Shown here piece by piece: positions 17,673 through 26,724 of a stretch of DNA of 64,000 nucleotides (position 1 is its first letter; each line of letters begins with the position of its first letter). The translations under genes were made by a program, and so were the position numbers. Under the pieces are notes generated by a model that did no database searches, was not told the origin of the DNA, and saw only the letters and a program-made list of their open reading frames with translations. Origin of the DNA: CAZUMW01 sp964621615 (GTDB lineage: Bacteria > Desulfobacterota > WTBG01 > CAIYCZ01 > CAIRTM01); contig CAZUMW010000003.1 in the NCBI GenBank assembly GCA_964621615.1, forward strand, positions 124,001-188,000. Reading direction: 5' to 3'.

Positions 17673-19283
17673 CTACGGAGGGGGAACCGCATAGATGCGC
17701 ACGCCGCGTTTTCCTCGTGTAAAATCCCGAACCAGAACAAAGCCCGACCAATCCAGCGAAAAATACCGCTCTGTGACAACAATATAGTCGAACCCCTTCC
17801 GGCGGTAATATGCCGGGGGATGCCCCGGCTTTTCGAGATCCTGCCAGAGGCGGTAGCGCCGGAAGTCATCGGCGCGGAAGCCGGCAGGCTCAAACACATA
17901 TACGAGGTCATACCACGTTTCGGGGCGAACCGTGAGGAGCAGCTCGAGGTGCTCGGCTTTCATAAGGTTATGCGCGCGTGCGCGCGCGAGCTGACGGCGG
18001 ATGTTTGCGGGGTCATTGCTGAGCTTCGGCCCTTTGTTTCCGGCATTGTCAAGGAGGATTTTCGAGCCCGCCGGAACGTGCTCCTCGATCCACTCCCGCG
18101 CCTGGGTGTCGATGCTTTTTTGAGATCGCAGGATATTCCAGCTGACTGCACAGTACAGGGGGTGTGCGATCAGTATGACAAGCAGCGCTGTCACGGCAGG
18201 AGCCTTAAGGCGGGAACAGGCCAGGGAGAACAAAACCGCGCCGCATACCGCAGTAACGGGCAGCGCATGAAGAATATATTTTGGCTCGACATAGCGGTGC
18301 ATCGACTTGAACAGCAGGACCGCGAGGGCGGCAATCACGACCGGCATCAGCCGCCGCGGGTACCGGAGCGGCGCCAGCACCAGGCCGGCGACACAAAGCG
18401 CACCCAGGGGCCTGCCCCAGTAGTCCACTGCAAGATGTCTGATATAGGCGGGCAGGTTAAAGCCGCTGAATGAGTGCATGGCCCTCAGCGCTGCAGCCTC
18501 CTTCAGGGCTGATGCTATCTCGATGTAAAAAAACGGGCAGGCGGCAAAGTGTCCCGCCAGCACGCTTGCGCTGGCAAAAAGCAGCCTGGGCGACCATATT
18601 TTTTCACCGATTGTTTCACCGCTGCTGCGCAGCAGATGTGCACATACAAGAGCAGGATACGCAAAGATCCCGTCAAACTTCGCCGCCGCTGCCAGGCCGA
18701 CCGCAAAGCCGGCTGCGCAGTAGCTCGCCATGCTTCCGCTTTTGAACAGCCGGATGCTTAAATACACTGCCAGCGTAAAAAAGAACGTCATGGTGATGTC
18801 GACGGTACAGTAGTGTGAGTGCACGATATGCTGAAAGCAGACCGCAAGAAAAATCGCGGCATATAGCCCGGTGCTTGAGCTTCGTATCTGTGTGCCGATA
18901 CGGTATGCAAGGTACACGGCAGCAGTGCCGAAAAGCGCTGAAAGCGTTCTTGCGATGATATAAAAGGCGGACGGGTCGCGGATAAACGCGGCGGCGAACT
19001 GCTCTACGGAAGAAACCTGTCCGGACAGAAAGCATAAAACAAAATAAGCGCCATAGAGAGCAAACAGCAGATACTGCATAAGCGTTCCGTACTGAAACCG
19101 GTGGGGGTTCAGGTCGCCGCTCCCAAAGCGCACCGCATGGTTTACGACCTCGGTTTCGTCGCCGTGGCTCATGGCCGGCAGGCCGTAGGATATCCCCCAC
19201 ACGCGCAGCCCGAGAGCGCTGATGAGCACGGCTAACAGTATATATCCGGTATGCTTTTTTCCCGAAGGCGGTATGCTCATCAT
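17673..19283 (-). CDS. GT39/PMT-type membrane glycosyltransferase
   Basis: This 536-residue protein is strongly hydrophobic, with about ten membrane segments. The first periplasmic loop has SHGDETEVVNHA, the acidic DE pair typical of lipid-phosphate-sugar dependent GT-C enzymes (PMT_2/ArnT superfamily). A soluble tail of about 150 residues follows. It would use a polyprenyl-phosphate sugar on the outer side of the inner membrane to glycosylate a protein, lipid or glycan. It is transcribed away from the methyltransferase gene at 19371. Confidence 0.78.
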   Translation of the reverse strand: MMSIPPSGKKHTGYILLAVLISALGLRVWGISYGLPAMSHGDETEVVNHAVRFGSGDLNPHRFQYGTLMQYLLFALYGAYFVLCFLSGQVSSVEQFAAAFIRDPSAFYIIARTLSALFGTAAVYLAYRIGTQIRSSSTGLYAAIFLAVCFQHIVHSHYCTVDITMTFFFTLAVYLSIRLFKSGSMASYCAAGFAVGLAAAAKFDGIFAYPALVCAHLLRSSGETIGEKIWSPRLLFASASVLAGHFAACPFFYIEIASALKEAAALRAMHSFSGFNLPAYIRHLAVDYWGRPLGALCVAGLVLAPLRYPRRLMPVVIAALAVLLFKSMHRYVEPKYILHALPVTAVCGAVLFSLACSRLKAPAVTALLVILIAHPLYCAVSWNILRSQKSIDTQAREWIEEHVPAGSKILLDNAGNKGPKLSNDPANIRRQLARARAHNLMKAEHLELLLTVRPETWYDLVYVFEPAGFRADDFRRYRLWQDLEKPGHPPAYYRRKGFDYIVVTERYFSLDWSGFVLVRDFTRGKRGVRIYAVPPP

Positions 19284-19370
19284 ATGCGTGTCCCTTTCCG
19301 GGCCTGCATCGTAGCGGTAATAATTGCTGGTGCTGCAGGCGCGATACCATATGTTTTAAGGAAATGTTCC

Positions 19371-20162
19371 ATGGGCACCAAGCACGATCTGTTGACAGAA
19401 GAGCACATGTGCAAAGCGGCCGTCGACGCCTCGCTTACCAAACAGATTGATCTGTTCATGTCCGGACGCCCGGGCATGAAACCGGCAGACGTAAACATAC
19501 TTGACTGGGGATGCGGGCGGGGCCGAACGGTCGCCACGCTTCTTGAAATGGGTTTTAACGCATTGGGCGTTGATGTTGATGATCGCATATTAAAAAACGG
19601 ATACCGGCTGTTTAAAAGCCGCGGGTTTGACCCGTCTGAAATTCTTCTGCACCTGAGCAGGATACAAACCTTTCCAGACATGTTTTTTCATATTATTTTT
19701 TCCGAGCAGGTCATTGAGCATGTCGCTGATTTGAAATGGTTTGTGCAAGAGCAGCGGCGGCTGACCGCACCCGGCGGCATGGGGCTTCACACCTTTCCGG
19801 GATCGTGCTGGGTGGTTGAGCCGCATGTAAAAATGCCCTTTGTTCACTGGCTGCCGAAAAACGCATCACGGAAAATAATGATCGCTCTCATGCGCCTTGC
19901 CGGGTTCGGGCCTGACGCTGTATCATGGCCTGAGGCAAAAGAAAAATCCTTTTGGCAGGTTTGTGATATTTTTTTCCGGTACCTTAATGAAAAAACATAT
20001 TACCGTGATATCAGAACCGTTCAAAAAGAATATGAAACACAGGGGTTTGCAGTAACGGTACGCCATTCAAAGCCGCCTGAAAACCGCAACAGCTCCTCTT
20101 TTCTGATAAGAAACGGCTTCATGAAAAGTCAAATTCAGCTTTCAGCGTATCGTCCCTCCTGA
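19371..20162 (+). CDS. SAM-dependent methyltransferase
   Basis: This is a 264-residue class I methyltransferase: ILDWGCGRGRTVATLLEMG is motif I, ALGVDVDD the acidic motif II, and IIFSEQVIEHV the post-motif segment seen in UbiE/type-11 members. I chose ATG 19371, which follows AAGGAA with 7 bases spacing; the open frame starts at 19251 but that overlaps the divergent gene. The substrate may be a sugar or lipid of the surface glycan. Confidence 0.8.
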   Translation: MGTKHDLLTEEHMCKAAVDASLTKQIDLFMSGRPGMKPADVNILDWGCGRGRTVATLLEMGFNALGVDVDDRILKNGYRLFKSRGFDPSEILLHLSRIQTFPDMFFHIIFSEQVIEHVADLKWFVQEQRRLTAPGGMGLHTFPGSCWVVEPHVKMPFVHWLPKNASRKIMIALMRLAGFGPDAVSWPEAKEKSFWQVCDIFFRYLNEKTYYRDIRTVQKEYETQGFAVTVRHSKPPENRNSSSFLIRNGFMKSQIQLSAYRPS

Positions 20163-20245
20163 TTCATGAGTGCCCTGAATATTTCTTTCGTCAGCACGGC
20201 ATGCTGTTGATTGGAACATACAGCTGCGCTGAGCTGTTCTTCACC

Positions 20246-21481
20246 CTACATCAGCCGCTGCTTTGCTTTGTAATATGAAGGCTTTGAGCCGAAAAGCATG
20301 CAGCAGCGGGAGCAGCCGGGATACATATGTGCCTTTTTCAGGTGCCTTCGCAGATGCCGAAGGCTTTTGCCGTTCCACAGCGCTTTGAACGATTCGGTAA
20401 GAACATTGCCCGCAGGCGCGAAAAAGCACAGCGGGCTCAAAATAACATTGCCGTGAGGGGTTATGGACACATTGCGCCAGGGAGCGGTACACCGGTCATA
20501 AAACACAGGGGTGCAGGGGCTGCTGTAGTACAGTTTGGCTTCCTGCAGGGTGAGCTCAGGCATCTGGTGAATCGGCAGTGCATATTTTTTCCGCAGCGCA
20601 TGTATCCGCTCCACAATGAGCGGGGCATCGATTTCCCGAATAGCGATCCCATCGATGTTTTCGGAGCGGATGCGGTATTGTGCGGGGGCATGACTGTTGT
20701 GGGCGTCAACAATCTCACTGTTTTTAAACCACAGGTGATTGAAGGTGATGCTGTCGATCGGTACGTTCTGGTCGACGAACCACTGCACAAAAGAGTCTAT
20801 ATTGGTATAATTGTACTGTGAGAGCGTGCAGGTTACATGAATCGAGGGAAACGCCAGGCCCCGCTCCTCACGCGCCGCTGCTGTCGTGCGTATGCCGTCA
20901 ACAGCCCTGCTGAACGTGCCGGGGACGCCCCGGATTTCATCGTGCGCCTCGCCGATGTCATCTATCGATACGGTAATGCTTACATCGGCGCTCTTGCGGC
21001 ACCGGCTGACAAGCCCGGGGCCGATTCGGGGCAGCAGCGTCCCGTTTGTGGTTATGTGGGCAGGCAGGCCGCAGGCTGTGATCTCAGCAAAAAGCGGCAG
21101 CAGCTCATCGTACAGCAGCGGCTCTGTTCCGGTGAGCAGGATGAGCGGCCGCGGCCGAAACCCGGCAAGCTCGCGGGATACAGAAACCCAGTTATCCAGG
21201 CCCATCCATTCCGTCCCTTCATGAAGGGAGCTGACGAGGTGTGAGCCTTCTGCGCAGCCGCCGGCATTGCGCCGGCCTATATCGCACATTTTGCATTTCA
21301 GGTTGCATTTTTCAGTCAGAATGAAACACACCGACAGCGGCGGAAAGCTGAAGCCGCGCAGCATATGGTAGTCAATGTTACCATAATGAAAGGACCGGGC
21401 CAGCGAGCGCACGTAGGATCGCCATTTGTGCGGGTCGGAGCGCAGTATGGTAAACAGTTTGCTTAAGCGCATGGGCGTCAC
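20246..21481 (-). CDS. Radical SAM protein with SPASM-like C-terminus
   Basis: This 411-residue protein has the CNLKCKMC triad (CxxxCxxC) for a [4Fe-4S] cluster and SAM binding at about residue 60, followed by GTEPLLYDEL (a GGE-like motif). Near the C-terminus are several further cysteines (CTAPW, SPLCFF, CSRCCMLFG) that could hold auxiliary clusters, as in SPASM/twitch proteins. The chemistry is not predictable. It follows a GT4 gene directly (the GTG start abuts that gene's TAA), so it may modify a sugar or act in glycan assembly. An ATG three codons in (21472) is an alternative start. Confidence 0.8.
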   Translation of the reverse strand: MTPMRLSKLFTILRSDPHKWRSYVRSLARSFHYGNIDYHMLRGFSFPPLSVCFILTEKCNLKCKMCDIGRRNAGGCAEGSHLVSSLHEGTEWMGLDNWVSVSRELAGFRPRPLILLTGTEPLLYDELLPLFAEITACGLPAHITTNGTLLPRIGPGLVSRCRKSADVSITVSIDDIGEAHDEIRGVPGTFSRAVDGIRTTAAAREERGLAFPSIHVTCTLSQYNYTNIDSFVQWFVDQNVPIDSITFNHLWFKNSEIVDAHNSHAPAQYRIRSENIDGIAIREIDAPLIVERIHALRKKYALPIHQMPELTLQEAKLYYSSPCTPVFYDRCTAPWRNVSITPHGNVILSPLCFFAPAGNVLTESFKALWNGKSLRHLRRHLKKAHMYPGCSRCCMLFGSKPSYYKAKQRLM

Positions 21482-22681
21482 TTATGTGGCGGTGATATGT
21501 GCATAGAGATCAGCATATCGCTGAACAATATGGTTCAGGGTATACTTTTCTGCGACCAGCGCACGGGCGTTATGCCCGATGCGCTTCGCCGTGTCCGGAT
21601 TGCCCAGAACAAAGCTGAGCGCATCGGCAAGGCTTTCTGCATCGCCGGGCTCGGCAAGCATCCCGGTTACGCCGTCTGTGATAAGCTCGCTGTTGCCGGC
21701 CGTCCGGGTTGCAACAACGCACAGGCCGCTTGCCATCGCTTCGAGTATTGCATTAGACATGCCTTCAAACTGAGACGGCATGACAAAAACGTCGGCTGAC
21801 CGCAGATAGGGACGCACGTCGTCTGCTGCAGGAACGAAATGCACGCTGTTTTCAAGGCCGCGGGACGTTACCATGTCTGTCAGCCGGCTGCGCTCCGGCC
21901 CGCTGCCGATAATATACAGGTGTGCCGTCCCCCCTGTGCGAAGGCGTGCGAATGCTTCGATAAGGACGCCAAGGCCCTTTTCCGGTGAGAGGCGCCCGGT
22001 ATAGACAATAATCTGCCGGTTTTCAGATACATCGGGCCCCGGCACTTGTTTATGAAAATTATTATCTTTATTATACAGGGTAATATCAACGCCGTTCGGA
22101 ATTTTAACAATGCCGGTTCCGGGATGCCCGATTTCTTCCAGCTCTGTGATCATACGATCATTCAGTGCGATAACGCAGGAGGCATATCTGCACAAAAAAA
22201 GAAACAGCTTTCCCCATGGGGTTCTTTTATGCCTGAGCACGTCCCCTCCGTGCCCGCTGCTTGAAAGGCTCAGCAGTGCCGGCAGCCCGCATGCCCTTGC
22301 CAGCAGTATCGCTGCCGCGGAGCTGTATCCAATCTGAAATGCATGAACAAGCCCGGTCGCTTTGCGATTCCTTAAAAGGTACATGGCAAGGGCTGATAAA
22401 AAGAATGCCGCACCGATGCATTTTATGCGTGGAGAAAAAAGCCGCACCACCGGCACCCCCTGCACTGATTCTTTTTTTGCCCAGGAAGGATGAAACCGTG
22501 ACGTAACGATTTCAACCGTCACGCCGCGCCGTGTTAACGCGGCGGCAAGGCTGAGCGCCCTTTTTTCAAGCCCGCCGATGAACGGATAAAAATAGCGGAT
22601 AACAAAGATTATTTTTGTATTATTCAATTTTTGAACCTGCGTATGTATGCCTGCTATTCCCTGCTTCCGGTGTATAAGCAC
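21482..22681 (-). CDS. Glycosyltransferase family 4
   Basis: This is a GT-B protein of up to 399 residues: IIFVIRYFYPFIGGLEKRA at the N-terminal loop, IVYTGRLSPEKGLGVL at the domain boundary, and FEGMSNAILEAMASGLCVVAT as the EX7E donor motif. No ATG lies upstream of the first strand. The frame starts with GTG at 22681, and a TTG just before NNTKIIF is an alternative that fits the family's length better. It lies between an O-antigen ligase-like gene and a radical SAM gene, all leftward. Confidence 0.86.
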   Translation of the reverse strand: MLIHRKQGIAGIHTQVQKLNNTKIIFVIRYFYPFIGGLEKRALSLAAALTRRGVTVEIVTSRFHPSWAKKESVQGVPVVRLFSPRIKCIGAAFFLSALAMYLLRNRKATGLVHAFQIGYSSAAAILLARACGLPALLSLSSSGHGGDVLRHKRTPWGKLFLFLCRYASCVIALNDRMITELEEIGHPGTGIVKIPNGVDITLYNKDNNFHKQVPGPDVSENRQIIVYTGRLSPEKGLGVLIEAFARLRTGGTAHLYIIGSGPERSRLTDMVTSRGLENSVHFVPAADDVRPYLRSADVFVMPSQFEGMSNAILEAMASGLCVVATRTAGNSELITDGVTGMLAEPGDAESLADALSFVLGNPDTAKRIGHNARALVAEKYTLNHIVQRYADLYAHITAT

Positions 22682-22728
22682 CCCCGGAGAAACAGCTCAG
22701 CACAAACAGCCAGCCTCCGGTTTGCAGG

Positions 22729-24063
22729 TTATGGCTGTTTATTTGTGTGTCGGCTCTCCCTCGATACCCTGCCGAAGGCACAGGCCACTCCCATAAGCGA
22801 CCAGAAGGTCGGCGATACCGATACCACGCTGAAAATAAAAAAGTCATTGATGCAATAGCCCAGAAAAAGCGATATGAATCCGCAATATATAATTTTGTGG
22901 GACCGGCGTGACGCGCGCCGCATGCTTTTTATCATTACAATAAACAACGTTATCAGCACGGACAGATATGCCGCAAGCCCGACCATGCCCTGTGCCAGCA
23001 GGATATCGATGTAATTGTTGTGGGCGCGGTCGATAATGACCTGTTCGTTGAAGCTCTGTATGTACTCGCGGTTAAATGTGCCCATGAGCACGACGTGCGT
23101 GTCCGGGCCGTACCCGATAAGGGGTCTCTGTGCGGCACGCTTCAGCGCCCGCTTCCAGACGAACAGACGGGTTGCCACTCCCTTGCCCCGGGCCATATCA
23201 AAAGAGGATAACAGGCGATTCCTTTCGCGGAAAAATTTATTTTTATAGGGATTGTCCTCTATCAGCATGGCGCTGGCAACTGTCAGGGTCACAAGAAGCA
23301 GCGATGTGCCGGCGATTGCGGCTGTCCGCCGCAGCACCCGCGCCCCGGCTGCATATGTAGCCAATACCATAAAACACGCAAGGGAGCATGCAAAGCCCAG
23401 CCAGCTTGCGCGGGTGAAGGTAATAAAAAGCGCGGCGGCGCCGATTGCAAAGCCGCATGCATACAGCATTTTTTCCCTTCTGCGACGGCTGATATAAAAA
23501 TACATAATAAACAGGGGCAGCGTCAAGACCAGGTATTTGCCCAGAAAATTGGCATTGCCGATGGTCCCGGTAACATGATTGCGGGGGCTTTCACACAGCG
23601 AGGGCTGGACCGGGGCTGCACCGCAATACTGCATAACCGTCCAGGCTGCGATGATGCCGGTCGCAAGCATCAGGCAGGCGGCAAGGCGGTGAAACTGCTG
23701 CTCTGTGGTGATGAAGCAAAAGAATACAATGGGCAGCAGCGCATAGCACAGCAGCGTGCTGCAGTGCTCAAGCCGCCATGGGTCCCCGTATATGCTCAGG
23801 CGTGGCGAAATGGAAAAGACAGTGGACAGCACAGCCGATGCCGCATACGCACAAAGGGGTACGGTAAGGGGGAAGCGCGTCAGGTGCAGCGGGAGGCGTC
23901 CGGAAATGCGGCTGAGCGCGCCGCAGCAGGTGATAAGAAATACGAATATATACACGTAGTGTATTTTGGGTGTGTAATAGCAGTCTGCAGCAAAGGGGTT
24001 TATAACCAGCGGGGGGCCGGCTAACAGCAAAAAAAGGCTGACTGAGGCAATTTGTTTACACAT
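22729..24063 (-). CDS. O-antigen ligase/polymerase family membrane protein
   Basis: This 444-residue protein has about eleven hydrophobic segments and a large periplasmic loop ending in RPLIGYGPDTHV...RAHNNYIDILLAQGMVGL. That is the characteristic Wzy_C/WaaL signature, with an Arg and a His that matter for catalysis in the family. It would either polymerise O-units or ligate the finished chain to its lipid acceptor. Because a Wzm/Wzt exporter is present, a ligase role is more likely than a Wzy role, but sequence does not decide this. It is the first gene of a leftward three-gene unit. Confidence 0.85.
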   Translation of the reverse strand: MCKQIASVSLFLLLAGPPLVINPFAADCYYTPKIHYVYIFVFLITCCGALSRISGRLPLHLTRFPLTVPLCAYAASAVLSTVFSISPRLSIYGDPWRLEHCSTLLCYALLPIVFFCFITTEQQFHRLAACLMLATGIIAAWTVMQYCGAAPVQPSLCESPRNHVTGTIGNANFLGKYLVLTLPLFIMYFYISRRRREKMLYACGFAIGAAALFITFTRASWLGFACSLACFMVLATYAAGARVLRRTAAIAGTSLLLVTLTVASAMLIEDNPYKNKFFRERNRLLSSFDMARGKGVATRLFVWKRALKRAAQRPLIGYGPDTHVVLMGTFNREYIQSFNEQVIIDRAHNNYIDILLAQGMVGLAAYLSVLITLFIVMIKSMRRASRRSHKIIYCGFISLFLGYCINDFFIFSVVSVSPTFWSLMGVACAFGRVSRESRHTNKQP

Positions 24064-24115
24064 AGCAGCAGGCGGGAAGTGGCTTTTGTATGGTGTATGA
24101 CAGCTGTATCTTCTG

Positions 24116-24152
24116 AAAAAAAGAGGGAGCTGTCAACAGCTCCCTCTTTTTT
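24116..24152 (-). terminator. Bidirectional intrinsic terminator after pilA
   Basis: GAGGGAGCTGT (24123-24133) pairs perfectly with ACAGCTCCCTC (24136-24146). T-runs lie on both sides, so it can end transcripts from either direction. It closes the pilA transcript 25 bases after its stop and insulates it from the O-antigen ligase gene. Confidence 0.92.
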
Positions 24153-24175
24153 TTAAACACGCTACAGTTTGTATC

Positions 24176-24634
24176 TTAGTAGGTTTGTCTCATCATTCCT
24201 GATGAGCGAACCTCGATCTGTGCGCCCTCGAGCTCCTGCGGTACGCCGGTGCAGCGGAATATAAAATAGTAATCATCACCATAGGCAGGCCCTATGCCAT
24301 CGGTGTCCCAGGAATCATATTGGACAAGAGAAATACCCTGGTCGTTTGCGGTTGATGCCAATGTGGCGCCGTGCTGATTGAGCGTGTTATACAGGTCGTC
24401 CCAATCGCTCAGGTCGGTATCGGACGGGAACAGGTTGCCGCTCGAGCTTGCTGCAAAACCGGCAACGGCACCGCGTATGGACTCGGTTGTGCCAACGCCC
24501 GATGCAATCCGTGCTTTGTTCCGGTAGGCGATGAAGTTCGGCACGGCGATGGCCGCAAGAATACCGATGATGGCAACAACGATCATCAGCTCGATCAGGG
24601 TAAAACCGTGTGTGTCGTTTCTAAAACATTTCAT
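24176..24634 (-). CDS. pilA: Type IV major pilin-like prepilin
   Basis: This is a 152-residue prepilin. A ten-residue leader ends in Gly, and the cleavage site is G|FTLIE with the required Glu at +5. It is followed by the hydrophobic helix MIVVAIIGILAAIAVPNF. The globular domain is short and acidic. A strong Shine-Dalgarno (AGGAGG) lies 8 bases before the ATG. It is one of the few features here with a near-perfect sigma-54 promoter, and the PilS and PilR genes lie directly upstream. It could also be a type II secretion pseudopilin, but the regulatory context favours a pilus subunit. Confidence 0.92.
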   Translation of the reverse strand: MKCFRNDTHGFTLIELMIVVAIIGILAAIAVPNFIAYRNKARIASGVGTTESIRGAVAGFAASSSGNLFPSDTDLSDWDDLYNTLNQHGATLASTANDQGISLVQYDSWDTDGIGPAYGDDYYFIFRCTGVPQELEGAQIEVRSSGMMRQTY

Positions 24635-24754
24635 ACCTCGTACCTCCTCTTTTATGAATGGGTTTTTAATGATTTATCGTATGTGCCGCTAAAAACTTCA
24701 GTGATTTTTTGCCCCTCCTTTCTTTTTGGCCTGTATTTTTGCTGTACATACATG

Positions 24755-24770
24755 AGCAAGTGTGATGCCA
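24755..24770 (-). promoter_or_regulatory. Sigma-54 promoter of pilA
   Basis: Read on the minus strand this is TGGCATCACACTTGCT, which matches the sigma-54 consensus TGGCAC-N5-TTGCW with the invariant GG and GC at exact spacing. It lies about 120 bases before the pilA ATG. A PilR-type sigma-54 activator is encoded 2 kb upstream. Confidence 0.82.
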
Positions 24771-24855
24771 AAACGAATGCAAAATATTTTATAAAGCTAT
24801 TTCAATAATTTGGGTGAAATGATAAATCGAGGAGGAATTTTAAAACCTGCCTTAT

Positions 24856-24870
24856 TGACAAATTTTGTCA
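24856..24870. promoter_or_regulatory. Candidate upstream activating site (palindrome)
   Basis: TGACAAATTTTGTCA is a perfect 15-bp palindrome with one central base. It lies about 90 bp upstream of the -24 element of the pilA promoter, the usual place for enhancer sites of NtrC-family activators. It contains TGTC, a core reported in PilR sites. That PilR binds it is inference. Confidence 0.5.
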
Positions 24871-24965
24871 CTTGCGGTGCTCTAATTTGTTCATGAAGCT
24901 GGATGCGGGGCAATTACAAACAGTGTCCGCGGTGCCGGGACACTCCGGCCGCGTCCGGGAAGCGC

Positions 24966-26702
24966 TCATGCTGACAGCGCCGGAAGAACCACCCTGAATG
25001 TCGTCCCGGAGCCCTTCCGGCTGGTAACCGATATATGGCCCTCATGCTCCTCGATAATGCGCTGGACGATGGACAGTCCGAGGCCGATACCCTCATCGCG
25101 TGTTGTAAAAAACGGGTCGAAAATTTTTTCCATTTCCTGCTCATGCATACCGCATCCGCTGTCCTGCACTTCGATAACAGCCCATGGGTGTGGCGGATCA
25201 GCCGGGGTCCCGTTTCGGGGAGGTGCGATATCGGGCGGGGCTTCTCCTGCGCGCCGGGAGCTGAGGCGTATGGTTCCCTCGGCGCCTGCACCGATTGCCT
25301 GGGCGGCGTTGAGCATCAGGTTCCAGAGAACCTGACGCATTTGATAGTAATGCCCGGTTATGTATACGTCATCCTCCGCCGACTCAACAACACTGAGGGC
25401 GCTGCTGCATTCGGTGCTGTTTTTAAAGACAGATGCGACATCGCGGACAAGCTCCCTGACATTCAGGGGCTTTTTTTCGCTTGCAGCAGGTCGCGCATAT
25501 TGTGTGAAGTCTGAAATGAGCGCGCTCAAGTGACCGCTTTCTTTTACGATTATATCCATGAGCCGCTTATCGACGTCGCTGAGCGAAACATTTTTCTGCA
25601 GCACCTGAACCGATCCGCTGATGGAGGCCAGCGGGTTGCGCACCTCATGAGCGATGCCCGCCGCAAGGCGGCCCAGCGAGGCAAGCCGCTCCAGACGCCG
25701 CGCGTTGTCCTGCATCTGCTTGTACTCGGTAAGGTCCTGAAAAACCAGTATATAGCCGGTTTGTTCTTTGTTTTTATCCCGCAGGACCGAAAAAGAGATC
25801 CCGACCCAGAGCTCGGTGCCGTCCGGGCGCGCAAAGGCGCGCTCGATGCGCCGCACCTGATTCCTGTTCGTTTCAGAAGGGGGCTGCACCTGTTCGCTGA
25901 GCGGAATGTCGGAAAATACCTCATGTGCATGTTTCATAAATACCTGATCCCGTGAAAAGCCGGTAATGCGCTGTGCCGCCCGGTTAAAGGTGATGATTTT
26001 CTGATCGTTATTGAGGGTGACAAGGCCGTCGCTCATGCTTTGTATGATATTTTCATTCAGCACCGCAAGGTTTTCGAAATCCAGCTGCTTTTGCTGCAGC
26101 TGGATGCGCGATTTTTTTGCCTGCTCAGCCACGAAGCTGCTGAGCAGCGCAACAAGATAAAAGGCGGTGATATTTACCGCCAGCGGAAAGAACAGCGGTG
26201 AGCGCGAGTACGCCGGCCCGAGATACACTTCATACTGCGGCGGGCTGATAAGATGTGCTTCCTGCAGCACAACAAGGCTGCAGTAGCACAGGCTTGCCGC
26301 GCTTGCAGCGAGCAGCCCCCCTCCGCGATACAGCAGAATTCCGGCGGCGATGATCACGATGCTGTACATAAAAGAAAAGATGCTGTCTCTGCCGCCGGTT
26401 ATGTATAAAAGGGCGGTGACAAGCACCATATCAGCGCACACCTGCATATGGGCGAACGCGATGTGCCGCTTTATAAACGGCATAACGAAGACATATGCCA
26501 GGCTGCACACATACACGCAGGCGGTAAGCCCGTATATGTTAACCAGATACGGGGCAAGAAACGTGTCGCTTTGCTTAAGATGGGTAACGGCAGCGAGCCC
26601 GAGAAAAAAGGAAGCGATAATGACCCGGAAAAGCATAAGCCACTGAAGCCGCCTTTTCAGGTCATAGGGGGTAATCATTTCGGTGCCGGAAGCTGACTGC
26701 AT
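24966..26702 (-). CDS. pilS: Sensor histidine kinase PilS
   Basis: The 578-residue protein has about six N-terminal membrane segments (to about residue 190), a short coiled region, a PAS domain (ENIIQSMSDGLVTLNNDQ), a HisKA box GIAHEVRNPLAS with the phospho-accepting His, and a HATPase domain (N-box LNAAQ, G-boxes DSGCGM and GIGLGLS). This is the PilS architecture. The GHKL domain and the membrane topology suggest it senses pilin in the inner membrane, as known for PilS. I chose ATG 26702, nine bases after GAGGGA; ATGs at 26735 and 26678 are possible. Confidence 0.9.
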   Translation of the reverse strand: MQSASGTEMITPYDLKRRLQWLMLFRVIIASFFLGLAAVTHLKQSDTFLAPYLVNIYGLTACVYVCSLAYVFVMPFIKRHIAFAHMQVCADMVLVTALLYITGGRDSIFSFMYSIVIIAAGILLYRGGGLLAASAASLCYCSLVVLQEAHLISPPQYEVYLGPAYSRSPLFFPLAVNITAFYLVALLSSFVAEQAKKSRIQLQQKQLDFENLAVLNENIIQSMSDGLVTLNNDQKIITFNRAAQRITGFSRDQVFMKHAHEVFSDIPLSEQVQPPSETNRNQVRRIERAFARPDGTELWVGISFSVLRDKNKEQTGYILVFQDLTEYKQMQDNARRLERLASLGRLAAGIAHEVRNPLASISGSVQVLQKNVSLSDVDKRLMDIIVKESGHLSALISDFTQYARPAASEKKPLNVRELVRDVASVFKNSTECSSALSVVESAEDDVYITGHYYQMRQVLWNLMLNAAQAIGAGAEGTIRLSSRRAGEAPPDIAPPRNGTPADPPHPWAVIEVQDSGCGMHEQEMEKIFDPFFTTRDEGIGLGLSIVQRIIEEHEGHISVTSRKGSGTTFRVVLPALSA

Positions 26703-26724
26703 ACGGTCATGTCCCTCGGGGCAG

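Noticed and set aside
17586..18473. Long plus-strand open frame (295 codons) opposite the GT39 gene
   Set aside because: It is the complement of a membrane protein gene with clear hydrophobic periodicity; the translation is rich in Arg and has no domain.
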